Shown: positions 18,146 to 26,696 of the stretch, in pieces | How the letters are laid out: the number at the start of each line of letters is the position of its first letter | How positions within the stretch are numbered: position 1 is the first letter of the stretch | Source of the DNA: Ferrovaceae bacterium | GTDB taxonomy: Bacteria > Pseudomonadota > Gammaproteobacteria > Burkholderiales > Ferrovaceae | Direction: 5' to 3' | DNA: 64,000 nucleotides | Assembly (NCBI GenBank): GCA_027449685.1 | Contig: DAIDLC010000005.1 | Coordinates: 62,001 to 126,000, forward strand | The notes under the pieces: model-generated | Told to the model about the DNA's origin: nothing | What the model saw: the letters and a program-made list of their open reading frames with translations, nothing else | Database searches by the model: none | Translations under genes and position numbers: made by a program

Positions 18146-18882
18146 CCGTTTTGTCCTGTAAGGCAGACCTTATGCAACGGCAGCGTATCTGCCCCGGGCA
18201 GCAGCACCTCCAGATCCAGCCCCAGCAATAGGGCATTGCCCCGCAGGTTGGGCAGACGCCATTGCGCGTTGAGCTGTAGTCCATCGGTACTCCAATCGGC
18301 CCCGGTCATGCGGGCCCGGACCAGTAGATCGGTCGTCTCGGTCATGAAGGAGACGCGCGTCGCCGGGAACAGCGCGTCTGGTTCCTGCCCCTGTTGCAAC
18401 TTGCTCCAGTTTTGCAGCAGTGTTTGACGGGTGGACTGAGGGGTTGATTCCAGGCGTTCGATGACCCCCTCGTTCCAGCGGTAGCTGACAAAAATCCACA
18501 GCGCCGCACCATTGAACTGTTTGCGTTGACGAATCAGATCCACACGATGGGGTGCAAAATTCACCGGCACACCCGCCAGCCATTGGTCGGGCGGCCCCAG
18601 TTCACGACAATCCTGGTCCCATTGCCCAAACAATTGACGTGCAGCATCAAACTGCCGGTCGTGGTGCGCCAAAATTTCCCGGGTGCGCACCATGGAATCC
18701 AGAGCCCGCCAGGACAAAATCGCCATGAGCGCCATCAGCAACAAGGCCACCATCACTTCCAGCAGCGTAAACCCCCCCACCCGTGGCGTGCGTTCAACCC
18801 GTGAAGAAAACGGGGTGCCACGGCCTTGGTATCGAGAGCCCTGCTTGCCTGCCAAGGTTGTGGCGGAGAATGGCATTGGCAT
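18142..18882 (-). CDS. gspJ: Type II secretion minor pseudopilin GspJ
   Basis: A 246-residue pseudopilin with cleavage motif G/FTLLEVMVALLL after a leader of about 38 residues, including the +5 Glu. It forms the tip complex with GspI and GspK. The ATG at 18882 has GAGGG five bases upstream and lies eight bases after the gspI stop. A run of seven G in the coding strand codes the Gly-Gly just at the cleavage site. The leader is long for the family, so a start further inside cannot be excluded. Confidence 0.9.
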   Translation of the reverse strand: MPMPFSATTLAGKQGSRYQGRGTPFSSRVERTPRVGGFTLLEVMVALLLMALMAILSWRALDSMVRTREILAHHDRQFDAARQLFGQWDQDCRELGPPDQWLAGVPVNFAPHRVDLIRQRKQFNGAALWIFVSYRWNEGVIERLESTPQSTRQTLLQNWSKLQQGQEPDALFPATRVSFMTETTDLLVRARMTGADWSTDGLQLNAQWRLPNLRGNALLLGLDLEVLLPGADTLPLHKVCLTGQNG

Positions 18883-18890
18883 GGCGGCCC

Positions 18891-19340
18891 TCACAAGACG
18901 AATCCTGCCGTATTGGTGACCAAATTGACGGTTTGCGCGAGCACCTGGGAATCCTGATCGGTGGTCACCTGCACGTCCACGCGCCGGAAAGCGGGGTTGG
19001 GGGTAGGGCTGACATGCTGGTGACAAATGAAACGATACGCTCCCTGGGAGCAATCAAAGCTGCTGTCCCCCACATCGGGCCAAACCCCATCCAGACGCAA
19101 GCCGGCCTGGACGTTATCGGCGCTCCATTGGGCAGCCAGTCGCGGACCCAGCGCATCACTGGCCTGCGTCACCACACCCAGCGCGCGCATGCCAGCCAAC
19201 AACACCACCCCCGTCACGAACAGGGCCACCAGCACTTCGATGAGGGTAAATCCCGTCTGCCAAGAACCGTGTTCAGAGATCCGGAAGAAGGTTACGCAAG
19301 GGCTGCGGGATGACGCAAAAGAGGGTGCCTTGCGCTTCAT
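18891..19340 (-). CDS. gspI: Type II secretion minor pseudopilin GspI
   Basis: The product has 149 residues and the prepilin motif TG/FTLIEVLVALFV with the +5 Glu. GspI nucleates the pseudopilus tip. The ATG at 19340 overlaps the gspH stop by ATGA, which fixes the start and gives a leader of about 30 residues. Confidence 0.92.
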   Translation of the reverse strand: MKRKAPSFASSRSPCVTFFRISEHGSWQTGFTLIEVLVALFVTGVVLLAGMRALGVVTQASDALGPRLAAQWSADNVQAGLRLDGVWPDVGDSSFDCSQGAYRFICHQHVSPTPNPAFRRVDVQVTTDQDSQVLAQTVNLVTNTAGFVL

Positions 19341-19828
19341 GGCGCAGCCCAAAAATGACCCAGACCATCACTGTGCAGCCACGCCTGTTGATCTTGACGC
19401 TGTAGACGCAGCTCCAAAGGTTGCAAGGTTTCCTCCCCCAATTGGAACTGGAGCTGGTCCAACTCCGTTGCGCTCTGCCCCGCGCTCATCTGCACCAGAT
19501 GTTCCAAGGGGGGCGAAAAATATCCCGGAGGCAGGCGTTCGGCCGGGGGGTTGTCCCAAACACCGTTTTGGGCCTGCATGAAACGCCAGCCTCGATGATC
19601 CAGAATCAGCAGTACCGGAGCGCCAGTCAGACTAACCTCGTCGGCCGCCACATCCAGCACAGCAGCCAATTGTTCTGCCTGGCGCTGTAAGGGAATCTGG
19701 GTAGGAGCGCGCACCGACAAGGTGACCATGGTCACGGCCAACCCCATGATCACCAACACGATCAACAATTCGATCAGGGTGAAACCCGCTTGTCGGGAGT
19801 CAGTTGCTCCAGTTGCCGATATCGGCAT
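19337..19828 (-). CDS. gspH: Type II secretion minor pseudopilin GspH
   Basis: The 163-residue product has the motif AG/FTLIELLIVLVIMG with the +5 Glu. The ATG at 19828 lies 29 bases inside the end of gspG and is preceded by GAGGG with good spacing; the much longer open frame is gspG read out of frame. GspH joins the pseudopilus body to the tip complex. Confidence 0.92.
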   Translation of the reverse strand: MPISATGATDSRQAGFTLIELLIVLVIMGLAVTMVTLSVRAPTQIPLQRQAEQLAAVLDVAADEVSLTGAPVLLILDHRGWRFMQAQNGVWDNPPAERLPPGYFSPPLEHLVQMSAGQSATELDQLQFQLGEETLQPLELRLQRQDQQAWLHSDGLGHFWAAP

Positions 19829-20261
19829 CGTTGCCCTCACCGCCCGGTTTGCCATCGGCCCCCAGACTCCACACATCGATTTCGCCATGCTGACCCGGGT
19901 TGGCATATTGATAAGGATTCCCCCAGGGATCCTTGGGCAGATTGTCCAGCGTGGCTTTCCAGTTGTTGGGCACGGGCTCGGCGGCCGGCTTGTTGACCAG
20001 GGCTTCCAGCCCCTGATCGGTGCCCGGATAGCGCCCATTGTCCAGACGGTAGAGTTTGAGCGCCTGCACGATACTGGCAATGTCCTGGCGCGCAGCAATG
20101 CGTCGTGCCTCATCTGGCCGGCTCATGACACGCGGAACGATAAGGGCAGCCAGAATACCGATGATGATCATTACGACCATGATTTCAATCAGGGTAAACC
20201 CGCTTTGTGCCCGAGTGGCAGCCGTGGCGGAGAACCCAGGACGCGCCGAGGGGCTGTCCAT
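19800..20261 (-). CDS. gspG: Type II secretion major pseudopilin GspG
   Basis: The major pseudopilin, 153 residues from the chosen ATG. Cleavage motif SG/FTLIEIMVVMIIIG with the +5 Glu, then the GspG core with DNGRYPGTDQGLEAL and KDPWGNPYQY and the C-terminal calcium-loop region (DVWSLGADGKPGGEGNDADI, with Asp residues). The leader from 20261 is 21 residues. An ATG at 20333 has a better ribosome site (AGAGGT, nine bases) but would give a 45-residue Pro-rich leader and leave only 52 bases to divergent gspC. The start is therefore open. It is the first gene of the minus-strand gsp run. Confidence 0.94.
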   Translation of the reverse strand: MDSPSARPGFSATAATRAQSGFTLIEIMVVMIIIGILAALIVPRVMSRPDEARRIAARQDIASIVQALKLYRLDNGRYPGTDQGLEALVNKPAAEPVPNNWKATLDNLPKDPWGNPYQYANPGQHGEIDVWSLGADGKPGGEGNDADIGNWSN

Positions 20262-20385
20262 CTTTTCGCGACCCAGGTAAACCACAGGAAAGTAGCCGGA
20301 TGGTGGGGGCAAGGGGGGGTGCAGTGGATGCATGGGGTCTTGACCTCTGGTGAACACAAGGGAAAACCGGTATCTTAACAGGATC

Positions 20386-20865
20386 ATGGCTTCTCTTCGA
20401 TTTGACAGCACCAATTCGCGCGCGCCGTCGCTCCTGCAAGGGGGCTTGATGCTGCTATGTGCCCTGCAACTGGGCTACTGGGTCCCTCTGCTGCTGGCCC
20501 CGGCGCCTCTCGACCCGCCCCCACAAGCCTACATTCCCGACGAGGCGCCAGCCAAAGCCAGCTGGCGCACGCTGTTCGAGCCCAATGCCGCACCGCAGAG
20601 CCTGGCGCTTCAGTTGCACGGCGTGGTATTGGGGAGCGCCCAAGACAGCATAGCCCTGGTAAGCATCAATGGGGCCCGGATACGCCCTGTGCGCGTGGGT
20701 GAGGATATCGCTCCGGGGCTGCGTCTGGAGGGAGTTACGCTGTATGACGCCAGCATTTCCCGCAACGGCGTCAAGGAAACACTGGCACTGGCGCCGCACA
20801 AGACGCTCAAAACCCCGTCACCCCCCGGTTTTGCTCCCGGCAATGCACCCCCCACGCCCCACTAG
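20386..20865 (+). CDS. gspC: Type II secretion protein GspC (short, no PDZ)
   Basis: A 159-residue bitopic protein: cytoplasmic start, membrane segment (LLQGGLMLLCALQLGYWVPLL) and a periplasmic homology region (SLALQLHGVVLGSAQDSIAL, then IRPVRVGEDIAPGLRLEGV) that contacts secretin N0. It ends in a Pro-rich tail without the PDZ or coiled-coil domain of longer GspC proteins. It is transcribed away from gspG, so the system is built from two divergent units. An AGGA lies only two bases before the ATG, so initiation is likely weak or the start differs. Confidence 0.85.
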   Translation: MASLRFDSTNSRAPSLLQGGLMLLCALQLGYWVPLLLAPAPLDPPPQAYIPDEAPAKASWRTLFEPNAAPQSLALQLHGVVLGSAQDSIALVSINGARIRPVRVGEDIAPGLRLEGVTLYDASISRNGVKETLALAPHKTLKTPSPPGFAPGNAPPTPH

Positions 20866-20875
20866 GTCCAACCCA

Positions 20876-21628
20876 GTGGCGTCGAAGCCCGCAGGCACCA
20901 GCGCTTCAGGGCCATTCTCTTCCCCCGCTGCGGCGTCGAGTCCCCGACAAACGCCCCTGGATACTTATCGTGGCCTGGCCATCCTCATGATGGTGACGTT
21001 TCATGGCTGTTACGATCTGACTTATTTTGGTTATGCCCATTTCAGAATGCTGGAGGACCCCTTCTGGACTACATGGCGGACAGTCATCGTCAGCTGTTTC
21101 GTGTTTTTGGCAGGGGTCAGCCAGCAACTCTCGCTGGCTGGTTCGCAGCGCAGTTTTTACACGCGCCTGGCCCAGGTAGGAGGCTGTGCCGTGGTGGTGA
21201 GTCTAGTCACTCTGGCCCTGTTTGGAAGCCGCTGGATCTACTTTGGCGTGTTGCATTTTTTTACCCTGGCCGCCCTGTTGACGCGCCCCGTGCTTTCCCG
21301 GCCAGCCATTCTGGGCTGGGGGGGGGTAGCCCTGTTGGCGCTGTCCCAAAGCATCGCCAGCCCCTCGATGGATGCGCGCATGCTCAACTGGATTGGGCTG
21401 GCTGCACATAAACCGGCCACGGAAGATTATGCGCCGCTGCTTCCCTGGCTGGGATTGTATTGGGTTGGCGCCTGGTTCCAATGCCAGTTTCCGGGCTGGA
21501 TCCAGGGGCGTTCCCGCACATCACCACACCCCATGCCATGGCTACCACTGCTGGGGCGCCATGCGCTGCTGGTGTACATGCTGCACCAACCCCTGTTATT
21601 TGGCGTGCTGGCCCTGTCCAGGCTGTGA
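20876..21628 (+). CDS. DUF1624 / heparan-alpha-glucosaminide acetyltransferase-like membrane protein
   Basis: A 250-residue polytopic protein. The N-terminal TPLDTYRGLAILMMVTFHGCYDL, with Asp, Arg and His in the first membrane segment, is the signature of the DUF1624 / HGSNAT-like acyltransferase group. The GTG at 20876 has AGGT eight bases upstream; an in-frame ATG at 20843 inside gspC is the alternative. The substrate is unknown; relatives acylate periplasmic sugars. A run of nine G (21318-21326) lies in the coding sequence and could slip. It follows gspC by 10 bases, so it may be co-transcribed, though it is not a known secretion component. Confidence 0.75.
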   Translation: MASKPAGTSASGPFSSPAAASSPRQTPLDTYRGLAILMMVTFHGCYDLTYFGYAHFRMLEDPFWTTWRTVIVSCFVFLAGVSQQLSLAGSQRSFYTRLAQVGGCAVVVSLVTLALFGSRWIYFGVLHFFTLAALLTRPVLSRPAILGWGGVALLALSQSIASPSMDARMLNWIGLAAHKPATEDYAPLLPWLGLYWVGAWFQCQFPGWIQGRSRTSPHPMPWLPLLGRHALLVYMLHQPLLFGVLALSRL

Positions 21629-21656
21629 CGTCAGCCACGATTTCCCAGGAGCGCAT

Positions 21657-21687
21657 AAAAAAAAGCGAGGCCAGAAACTGACCTCGC
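21657..21687 (-). terminator. Rho-independent terminator of the small exported-protein gene
   Basis: On the minus strand a stem of GCGAGG/CCTCGC extended by CAG/CTG with one mismatch is followed directly by eight Ts (21664-21657). It ends the gene at 21734-22195 and lies between it and the convergent acyltransferase gene. Confidence 0.85.
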
Positions 21688-21733
21688 GAGGCGGGGGAGA
21701 AGGGGGGCTTAAAGCCGCGCGCTGGGCGCCAGC

Positions 21734-22195
21734 TTAGTTGACAGCCTGCTCTTGGGCGTGAAAACGCTGCAATTCCTTCATGCGGGTGCGCAACGCCACC
21801 TGTGCCTGATAAAACGCCTGGCGGTAGCTGTCCAGCGACTGCTGGCTGAGGGCCACGTAATGCTCGTCTCCACTGGCCAGGGCATGGGTGAGTTCATCGC
21901 GTGCACGGGCCATTTCAGAGGCCAGGCGGGACACCTGATCTACCTGCTGATTCAAGGCCGCCATCAACGCCTTATGGGTTTGAGCGCGTTGCAACTGTTC
22001 ACTGCCCTGCTCCACCAACGCCAGGCGCGCCTGAGCTGGCAAGAGAGCGCTGTGGGCAGCACGTGGCTCAGATTCCTGAGGGTGATGCAAGGTACCGGCC
22101 CAGACGGCCTGAGGGCCGCTCAAAGCCCATAACAGGGAAGAAAAGTAAAAAGCCTTGGCGGTGGTGGTGTGCTTCAGAAATTTGCTGTGTTTCAT
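21734..22195 (-). CDS. Small exported helical protein of unknown function
   Basis: I do not recognise this 153-residue protein. It has a signal peptide (KHSKFLKH basic start, hydrophobic YFSSLLWALSG, cleavage after VWA near residue 33). The mature part is polar, rich in Gln, Ala and Glu, and from about residue 55 to the end looks like two long amphipathic helices or a coiled coil, with no Cys. It should be periplasmic or secreted. It stands alone as a transcription unit with AGGAG six bases before the ATG, a TATAAT promoter element and a strong terminator, so it is probably well expressed. Neighbouring type II secretion genes invite the guess that it is a substrate, but nothing in the sequence proves it. 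Confidence 0.8.
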   Translation of the reverse strand: MKHSKFLKHTTTAKAFYFSSLLWALSGPQAVWAGTLHHPQESEPRAAHSALLPAQARLALVEQGSEQLQRAQTHKALMAALNQQVDQVSRLASEMARARDELTHALASGDEHYVALSQQSLDSYRQAFYQAQVALRTRMKELQRFHAQEQAVN

Positions 22196-22210
22196 CTTGG
22201 TCTCCTGTCA

Positions 22211-22225
22211 CGTCCCAGGGGGACG
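22211..22225 (-). promoter_or_regulatory. Leader hairpin of the small exported-protein gene
   Basis: CGTCCC and GGGACG pair perfectly around a three-base loop within the predicted leader, just upstream of the AGGAG ribosome site. It could stabilise the messenger or modulate its translation. Confidence 0.35.
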
Positions 22226-22249
22226 AGGTTGTTTGATGGCATGGAGACC

Positions 22250-22255
22250 ATTATA
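22250..22255 (-). promoter_or_regulatory. -10 element of the small exported-protein gene
   Basis: A perfect TATAAT on the minus strand, placing the start of transcription about 48 bases before the ATG at 22195. The -35 (ATGTGA-like) is poor, so an activator may help. Confidence 0.5.
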
Positions 22256-22285
22256 CACAAAATGGGAAAAAATCACATTAATTTT

Positions 22286-23353
22286 TTATTTCACCCTTCC
22301 ACCCTCCTCTCCCGGTCGTTCTGGCGCTGCCCAATCCCGATCTGCGCGTGCAATATTGGGAATGGCCTCGTTCCCCTCCCAAAGCGCCCGTTGGGAGGCC
22401 ATCCCATGAGCCCCCATGGCCCACACCGCGGGCAGGTGGGACAGGTGCTGGCCGCCGATGGCAAACACGGGCAGGGGATAATCCTGCAGGGCGCGGGACA
22501 ATCCGTCTTGACCCAGGAGCGCAGCTCCGGGGTGGGATTGGGTGGCAGCCACCGGACCCAGCACCACATAATCCAATCCCAACTGGCGCGCGCGGAGCAG
22601 ATCTTGGGCAGTATGACAGGAGGCCCCCACCCAGGGCAGGTCGGGGCGTTGCGTGTGTTGGTGCATTTGCTGGCTAGACCAGTGCAGACCCTGGGCCCCA
22701 CTGGCCTGAGCCACTGCCACAGAGCCATTGACCAGCACCACAGCCTGCCAGGGGCGTGCGGCCTGCACCACTTTGTGCGCCAGCTTCAGCAAAAGCGCTT
22801 CAGGCAGGTCCTTTTCCCGCAACTGCACCAAGCGCAGCCCCCGAAAAAACGCGCGCTCCAAGGCCTCTAAAAATGCGGGTTCGCCCAGCGTGCTGGCATG
22901 GCTGACCCCCATCACCTGGGGCAAGGCCAGTGCCTTGAGCAAGGGTCCATTGGCTGGCAACAGCGGAGCCACCGGCGGGGTGCAATCCGGCCCTTGCCAG
23001 GCCAATACCTGTTGCTCCAGAGGACGTGGCAGTCCCTCCCAACGCAGCACCCTGAACAGGTGCAAGCGCACCCGGGCATGAGGATAAGCAAAATGATGCA
23101 CCATCCAGGGCAGGGCGACGCCCACGCGAATATCCAGCTCTTCCTGCAGTTCGCGCCGCAGGGCTTGCAGCGGGGTTTCTCCCGCTTCCACCTTGCCGCC
23201 CGGGAATTCCCAATAGCCCGCGTAGGGTTTGCCTGCGGGACGTTGGGCCAGCAGATAGCGGCCCCGCCGATCCAGCAGGATGGCCACAGCCACGGCCACT
23301 TCGTCATCCGCAGCAGCCTCTGCGTCATCCGGTATGGAACAGGCAGGATGCAT
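22286..23353 (-). CDS. Nudix hydrolase fused to a ThiE/TenI-like domain
   Basis: The protein has 355 residues in two domains. Residues about 15-135 are a MutT-type Nudix domain with an intact Nudix box (GKVEAGETPLQALRRELQEEL), preceded by FPGG; such enzymes hydrolyse oxidised dGTP. Residues about 150-320 resemble thiamine phosphate synthase/TenI: QLREKDL and the DYVVLGPV and FAIGG segments are present, but the usual NDR and GVHLGQ motifs read NGS and GLHWSSQ and the phosphate-site Lys is not seen. The second half is therefore probably not a working ThiE. This fusion is known in beta- and gammaproteobacteria. It follows the ATPase gene by nine bases; the ATG at 23353 is chosen over a GTG at 23359. 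Confidence 0.85.
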   Translation of the reverse strand: MHPACSIPDDAEAAADDEVAVAVAILLDRRGRYLLAQRPAGKPYAGYWEFPGGKVEAGETPLQALRRELQEELDIRVGVALPWMVHHFAYPHARVRLHLFRVLRWEGLPRPLEQQVLAWQGPDCTPPVAPLLPANGPLLKALALPQVMGVSHASTLGEPAFLEALERAFFRGLRLVQLREKDLPEALLLKLAHKVVQAARPWQAVVLVNGSVAVAQASGAQGLHWSSQQMHQHTQRPDLPWVGASCHTAQDLLRARQLGLDYVVLGPVAATQSHPGAALLGQDGLSRALQDYPLPVFAIGGQHLSHLPAVWAMGAHGMASQRALWEGNEAIPNIARADRDWAAPERPGEEGGRVK

Positions 23354-23362
23354 AAGCACGCT

Positions 23363-24247
23363 TCAGGGAATTTTATGGAGCCCCGTCTGCCCCACCCAAT
23401 GGCGCGCAAAATGCCAGGCAGAACGTCCGCTGCGGGAACTACGCAGCAAGGCCCATTGCAGAGCCGCCTGACGAAACGCCTCGGCCTCGGAGGCGCATTC
23501 AGGGACTTGTCCCCCCAAGGTCTGTACCCAATGGGCGGCAATCTCCAAATAGGCGTCCTGATCAAAGGGGTAAAAGGAGAGCCACAGACCAAAGCGGTCC
23601 GAGAGGGAAATTTTTTCCTCCACGGCTTCGCCGGGGTGGATTTCGCCCTCCTGATGTCGGGTTTGCAGATTTTCCGACAGGAACTCGGGCAACAGGTGGC
23701 GGCGATTGCTGGTGGCATACAGCAAAACATGGTCGTCCGGAGCGGCCAGTGAGCCGTCCAGTACGGATTTCAGGGCCTTGTAGTGGGCTTCTCCCTGTTC
23801 GAAGGAAAGATCGTCGCAAAACAGGATGAAACGCTCCGGGCGCCCATGCAGCAGGTCTAGTAACTGGGGCAAATCCACCAGCAGGTCGCGGTCGATTTCG
23901 ATCATGCGCAGACCAGCTGGCGCAAATTCGGTGAGCAGCGCCTTGATGAGCGAGGACTTGCCGGTACCCCGCGCCCCGGTGAGCAGCACATTATTGGCGG
24001 GCAATCCGGCCACGAATTGACGGGTATTTTGTACCAGCCGCGTTTTTTGCTCCGCCACATCCAGCAGGTCTGTCAAACGCAAGGCGTGGGGGTGGGCCAG
24101 CGCCTGTAGCCAGGCGCGCGTGCCTTGGCGTCGCCAACGCCAGGCCACGGCCTGATTCCAGTCCACCACGGGTTCGCCGGCAGGAGGCAGCCAGGCCTCC
24201 AGACGCGCCAGTACCGCCTCGGCGCGTTGTAGCAGGGGCTCCAGCAT
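23363..24247 (-). CDS. DUF815-type AAA ATPase
   Basis: The 294-residue protein has Walker A GARGTGKSSLIKALL, Walker B FILFCDDLSFE, an arginine/sensor-like segment LLYATSNRRHLLPEF, and a C-terminal helical part. It matches the DUF815 family of about 290-residue ATP-binding proteins that regularly sit between argJ and the Nudix/ThiE gene in betaproteobacteria. The biological role is not established. The ATG at 24247 is 16 bases after the argJ stop; the upstream open frame is argJ out of frame. Confidence 0.85.
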   Translation of the reverse strand: MLEPLLQRAEAVLARLEAWLPPAGEPVVDWNQAVAWRWRRQGTRAWLQALAHPHALRLTDLLDVAEQKTRLVQNTRQFVAGLPANNVLLTGARGTGKSSLIKALLTEFAPAGLRMIEIDRDLLVDLPQLLDLLHGRPERFILFCDDLSFEQGEAHYKALKSVLDGSLAAPDDHVLLYATSNRRHLLPEFLSENLQTRHQEGEIHPGEAVEEKISLSDRFGLWLSFYPFDQDAYLEIAAHWVQTLGGQVPECASEAEAFRQAALQWALLRSSRSGRSAWHFARHWVGQTGLHKIP

Positions 24248-24263
24248 GTCCACCCGGGCACCG

Positions 24264-25490
24264 TTAGCTGCGGTAGTCGGCATTGATGTGCACATACTCG
24301 GTGGACAGGTCGCAAGTCCACACCCGGGCTTGGGACTGCCCACGCCCCAGACACACCCGGATGGTGATTTCGGGTTGCTGCATGACCCGCTGTCCATCCT
24401 GTTCCTGATAACCGGCGGCGCGCCCGCCTTGCTCCGACACCAACACCTGATCCAGATACAGGGACAAGCCCGCCACATCCAGGTCCTCGATGCCCGCATA
24501 ACCCACAGCAGCCAAGATGCGCCCCAAGTTGGGGTCACTGGCGAAAAAAGCGGTTTTCACCAGAGGTGAATGACTGATGGCATAGGCCACCTGCAGGCAT
24601 TCTGCCTCGCTACGGCCCTGCTCCACCTGCACCGTGATGAATTTGGTCGCTCCCTCGGCGTCGCGAATGATGGCCTGGGCCAGTTCCGTGGCCAATGCCA
24701 CCAAAGCCTGACGAAATATCTGATAGTCCGTGCCATCCGGCTGGGTCAATTCGGGATGCAAGGCTTGCCCGGTGCTCATGACCACAAAGGAATCATTGGT
24801 GGAGGTGTCGCCATCCACCGTGATGCGGTTGAAAGAGAGATCGGCCACCTCCTGGGTTAGGCGCTGCAACAAGCCGGCCTCAATACGCGCGTCGGTAGCA
24901 ATGAAGCCCAGCATGGTGGCCATGTTGGGACGAATCATGCCGGCTCCCTTGGCTATGCCGGTGAGAGTAACCCTCTGCCCGGACAAGACCATCTGACGCG
25001 AGGCGGCCTTGGGGACGGTGTCCGTGGTCATGATGGCCTGGGCCGCCTCCAACCACTGTCCCGTCTGCAAGGCATTACAGGCCGGGGCCAGTCCCGCCAG
25101 CAGCGGGGCCATGGGCAAGGGTTCCAGAATCACGCCCGTGGAAAACGGCAGCACCTGTTCGGGGTTCAACGCCAGCAAGGACGCCAGGGCGGCACAGGTG
25201 GTTTGGGCAGCGGCCAGTCCTTGGGCACCAGTACCCGCATTGGCACAGCCGGTGTTGATGACCAGAGCCCGGGGGGCCTGACGCTGCAAATGGGTGCGGC
25301 ACAGTTGCACGGGTGCTGCGCAAAAACGGTTGCGGGTAAACACGGCCCCCACGCGCGCGCCTTCGGGCAGACTGATCACCAGCAAATCCAAGCGCCCAGG
25401 TTTACGGATACCCGCAGCCACGGGCCCCAAACGCACCCCGGGCACAGGGTGCAAGTCAGCGCCATGGGGCGCCTGCAAACCAACTGCCAT
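24264..25490 (-). CDS. argJ: Glutamate N-acetyltransferase / amino-acid acetyltransferase ArgJ
   Basis: A bifunctional ornithine acetyltransferase of 408 residues. It moves acetyl from N-acetylornithine to glutamate in the cyclic arginine pathway and may also use acetyl-CoA. The autocleavage site ([11 protein letters not shown], with the nucleophilic Thr) divides alpha and beta chains. [10 protein letters not shown] and [10 protein letters not shown] are family motifs. The ATG at 25490 has GAGGA upstream with good spacing. It heads the argJ-ATPase-Nudix/ThiE unit and is divergent from fcl. Confidence 0.95.
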   Translation of the reverse strand: MAVGLQAPHGADLHPVPGVRLGPVAAGIRKPGRLDLLVISLPEGARVGAVFTRNRFCAAPVQLCRTHLQRQAPRALVINTGCANAGTGAQGLAAAQTTCAALASLLALNPEQVLPFSTGVILEPLPMAPLLAGLAPACNALQTGQWLEAAQAIMTTDTVPKAASRQMVLSGQRVTLTGIAKGAGMIRPNMATMLGFIATDARIEAGLLQRLTQEVADLSFNRITVDGDTSTNDSFVVMSTGQALHPELTQPDGTDYQIFRQALVALATELAQAIIRDAEGATKFITVQVEQGRSEAECLQVAYAISHSPLVKTAFFASDPNLGRILAAVGYAGIEDLDVAGLSLYLDQVLVSEQGGRAAGYQEQDGQRVMQQPEITIRVCLGRGQSQARVWTCDLSTEYVHINADYRS

Positions 25491-25674
25491 GTACTTTTTC
25501 CTCAAACGAATTGCACCGGCGTTGCTGTTTTCCCTACCGGTGACAGGGGCTATGCGCTGCAATACACCTTATCATCAACCCGCGAGGGGAGCAATTTTTC
25601 CCGCAGCGCTTCCCGTTCGTTGCCATGGATTCTACGAAATTTCGCGTGGGCAACGCCTGCAGGGAAAGCAGTAC

Positions 25675-25683
25675 TGATAGAAT
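25675..25683 (+). promoter_or_regulatory. Extended -10 element before fcl
   Basis: TGATAGAAT is an extended -10 (TGn plus TAGAAT, five of six) that would start fcl-gmd transcription about 26 bases before the ATG. No -35 is recognisable, as is usual for extended -10 promoters. Confidence 0.4.
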
Positions 25684-25715
25684 CGCGAAGTCCCTCAATC
25701 CAATGGTTTGGTTCG

Positions 25716-26696
25716 ATGACGCCTCCTTCTGCGGAAAAAATTTACGTGGCCGGCCACCGAGGCATGGTGGGGTCAGCCATCGTGCGCGCCCTGCTGGCCC
25801 AGGGACACACCGCGTTGGTTACCCGCTCCCACAAGGAACTGGATTTGACGGACCAAACGGCCGTGCGCCGCTTTTTTGCCGCACAACGCCCCACTCAGGT
25901 CTATCTGGCAGCCGCCAAGGTGGGGGGAATTCACGCCAACAACACCTACCCCGCCGAATTCATTTATGAAAACCTGATGGTGCAGGCCAATGTGATCGAT
26001 GCCGCCTTTCGCCATGGGGTCAAAAAGTTATTGTTTTTAGGCTCCAGCTGCATATACCCCCGCCTGGCCCCGCAACCCATGGCAGAAAATGCCCTGCTCA
26101 CCGGAGCCCTGGAACCCACCAACGAACCCTATGCCGTAGCCAAGATTGCCGGGATCAAATTATGCGAAAGCTATAATCGCCAGTACGGTGGCACTCATGG
26201 AGTGGATTACCGCAGCGTCATGCCCACCAATCTGTATGGCCCCGGAGACAACTACCATCCGGACAACTCCCATGTCATCCCGGCGCTGATTCGACGCATC
26301 CACGAAGCCAAAATCAATCAAACCCCCAGCGTCACGCTCTGGGGCACGGGCACTCCCCGGCGCGAGTTTCTGTATGTGGAGGACATGGCCCGGGCCTGCC
26401 TGCATGTCATGGCCCTCGATTCTTCCCGCTACGCGCAACACACCCAACCCATGCTGAGTCACCTCAACGTGGGCTATGGGGACGACATCACCATCCGTGA
26501 TCTGGCCCAGCTGATCTGCCAGGTGGTGGGCTATACCGGCAGCCTCACCTTTGACCCCAGCAAACCCGATGGCTCCCCGCGCAAGCTGATGGACAGCTCC
26601 TGCCTCCAGGCCCTGGGGTGGCAGCCCCAGATCAGCCTGAAGCAGGGATTGACCCTTGCCTACACCGATTTTTTACGGACCTACAACCATCCATGA
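25716..26696 (+). CDS. fcl: GDP-L-fucose synthase
   Basis: A 326-residue short-chain dehydrogenase/reductase that epimerises and reduces GDP-4-keto-6-deoxymannose to GDP-L-fucose. The NADP-binding start [18 protein letters not shown], the family [15 protein letters not shown], the catalytic Ser in GSSCIYP and YAVAKIAG (YxxxK) are all present. The stop overlaps the gmd start by ATGA, so the two steps are coupled. The usual bacterial order is gmd-fcl; here it is reversed. The ATG has no evident ribosome site. GDP-fucose feeds O-antigen or exopolysaccharide. Confidence 0.94.
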   Translation: MTPPSAEKIYVAGHRGMVGSAIVRALLAQGHTALVTRSHKELDLTDQTAVRRFFAAQRPTQVYLAAAKVGGIHANNTYPAEFIYENLMVQANVIDAAFRHGVKKLLFLGSSCIYPRLAPQPMAENALLTGALEPTNEPYAVAKIAGIKLCESYNRQYGGTHGVDYRSVMPTNLYGPGDNYHPDNSHVIPALIRRIHEAKINQTPSVTLWGTGTPRREFLYVEDMARACLHVMALDSSRYAQHTQPMLSHLNVGYGDDITIRDLAQLICQVVGYTGSLTFDPSKPDGSPRKLMDSSCLQALGWQPQISLKQGLTLAYTDFLRTYNHP

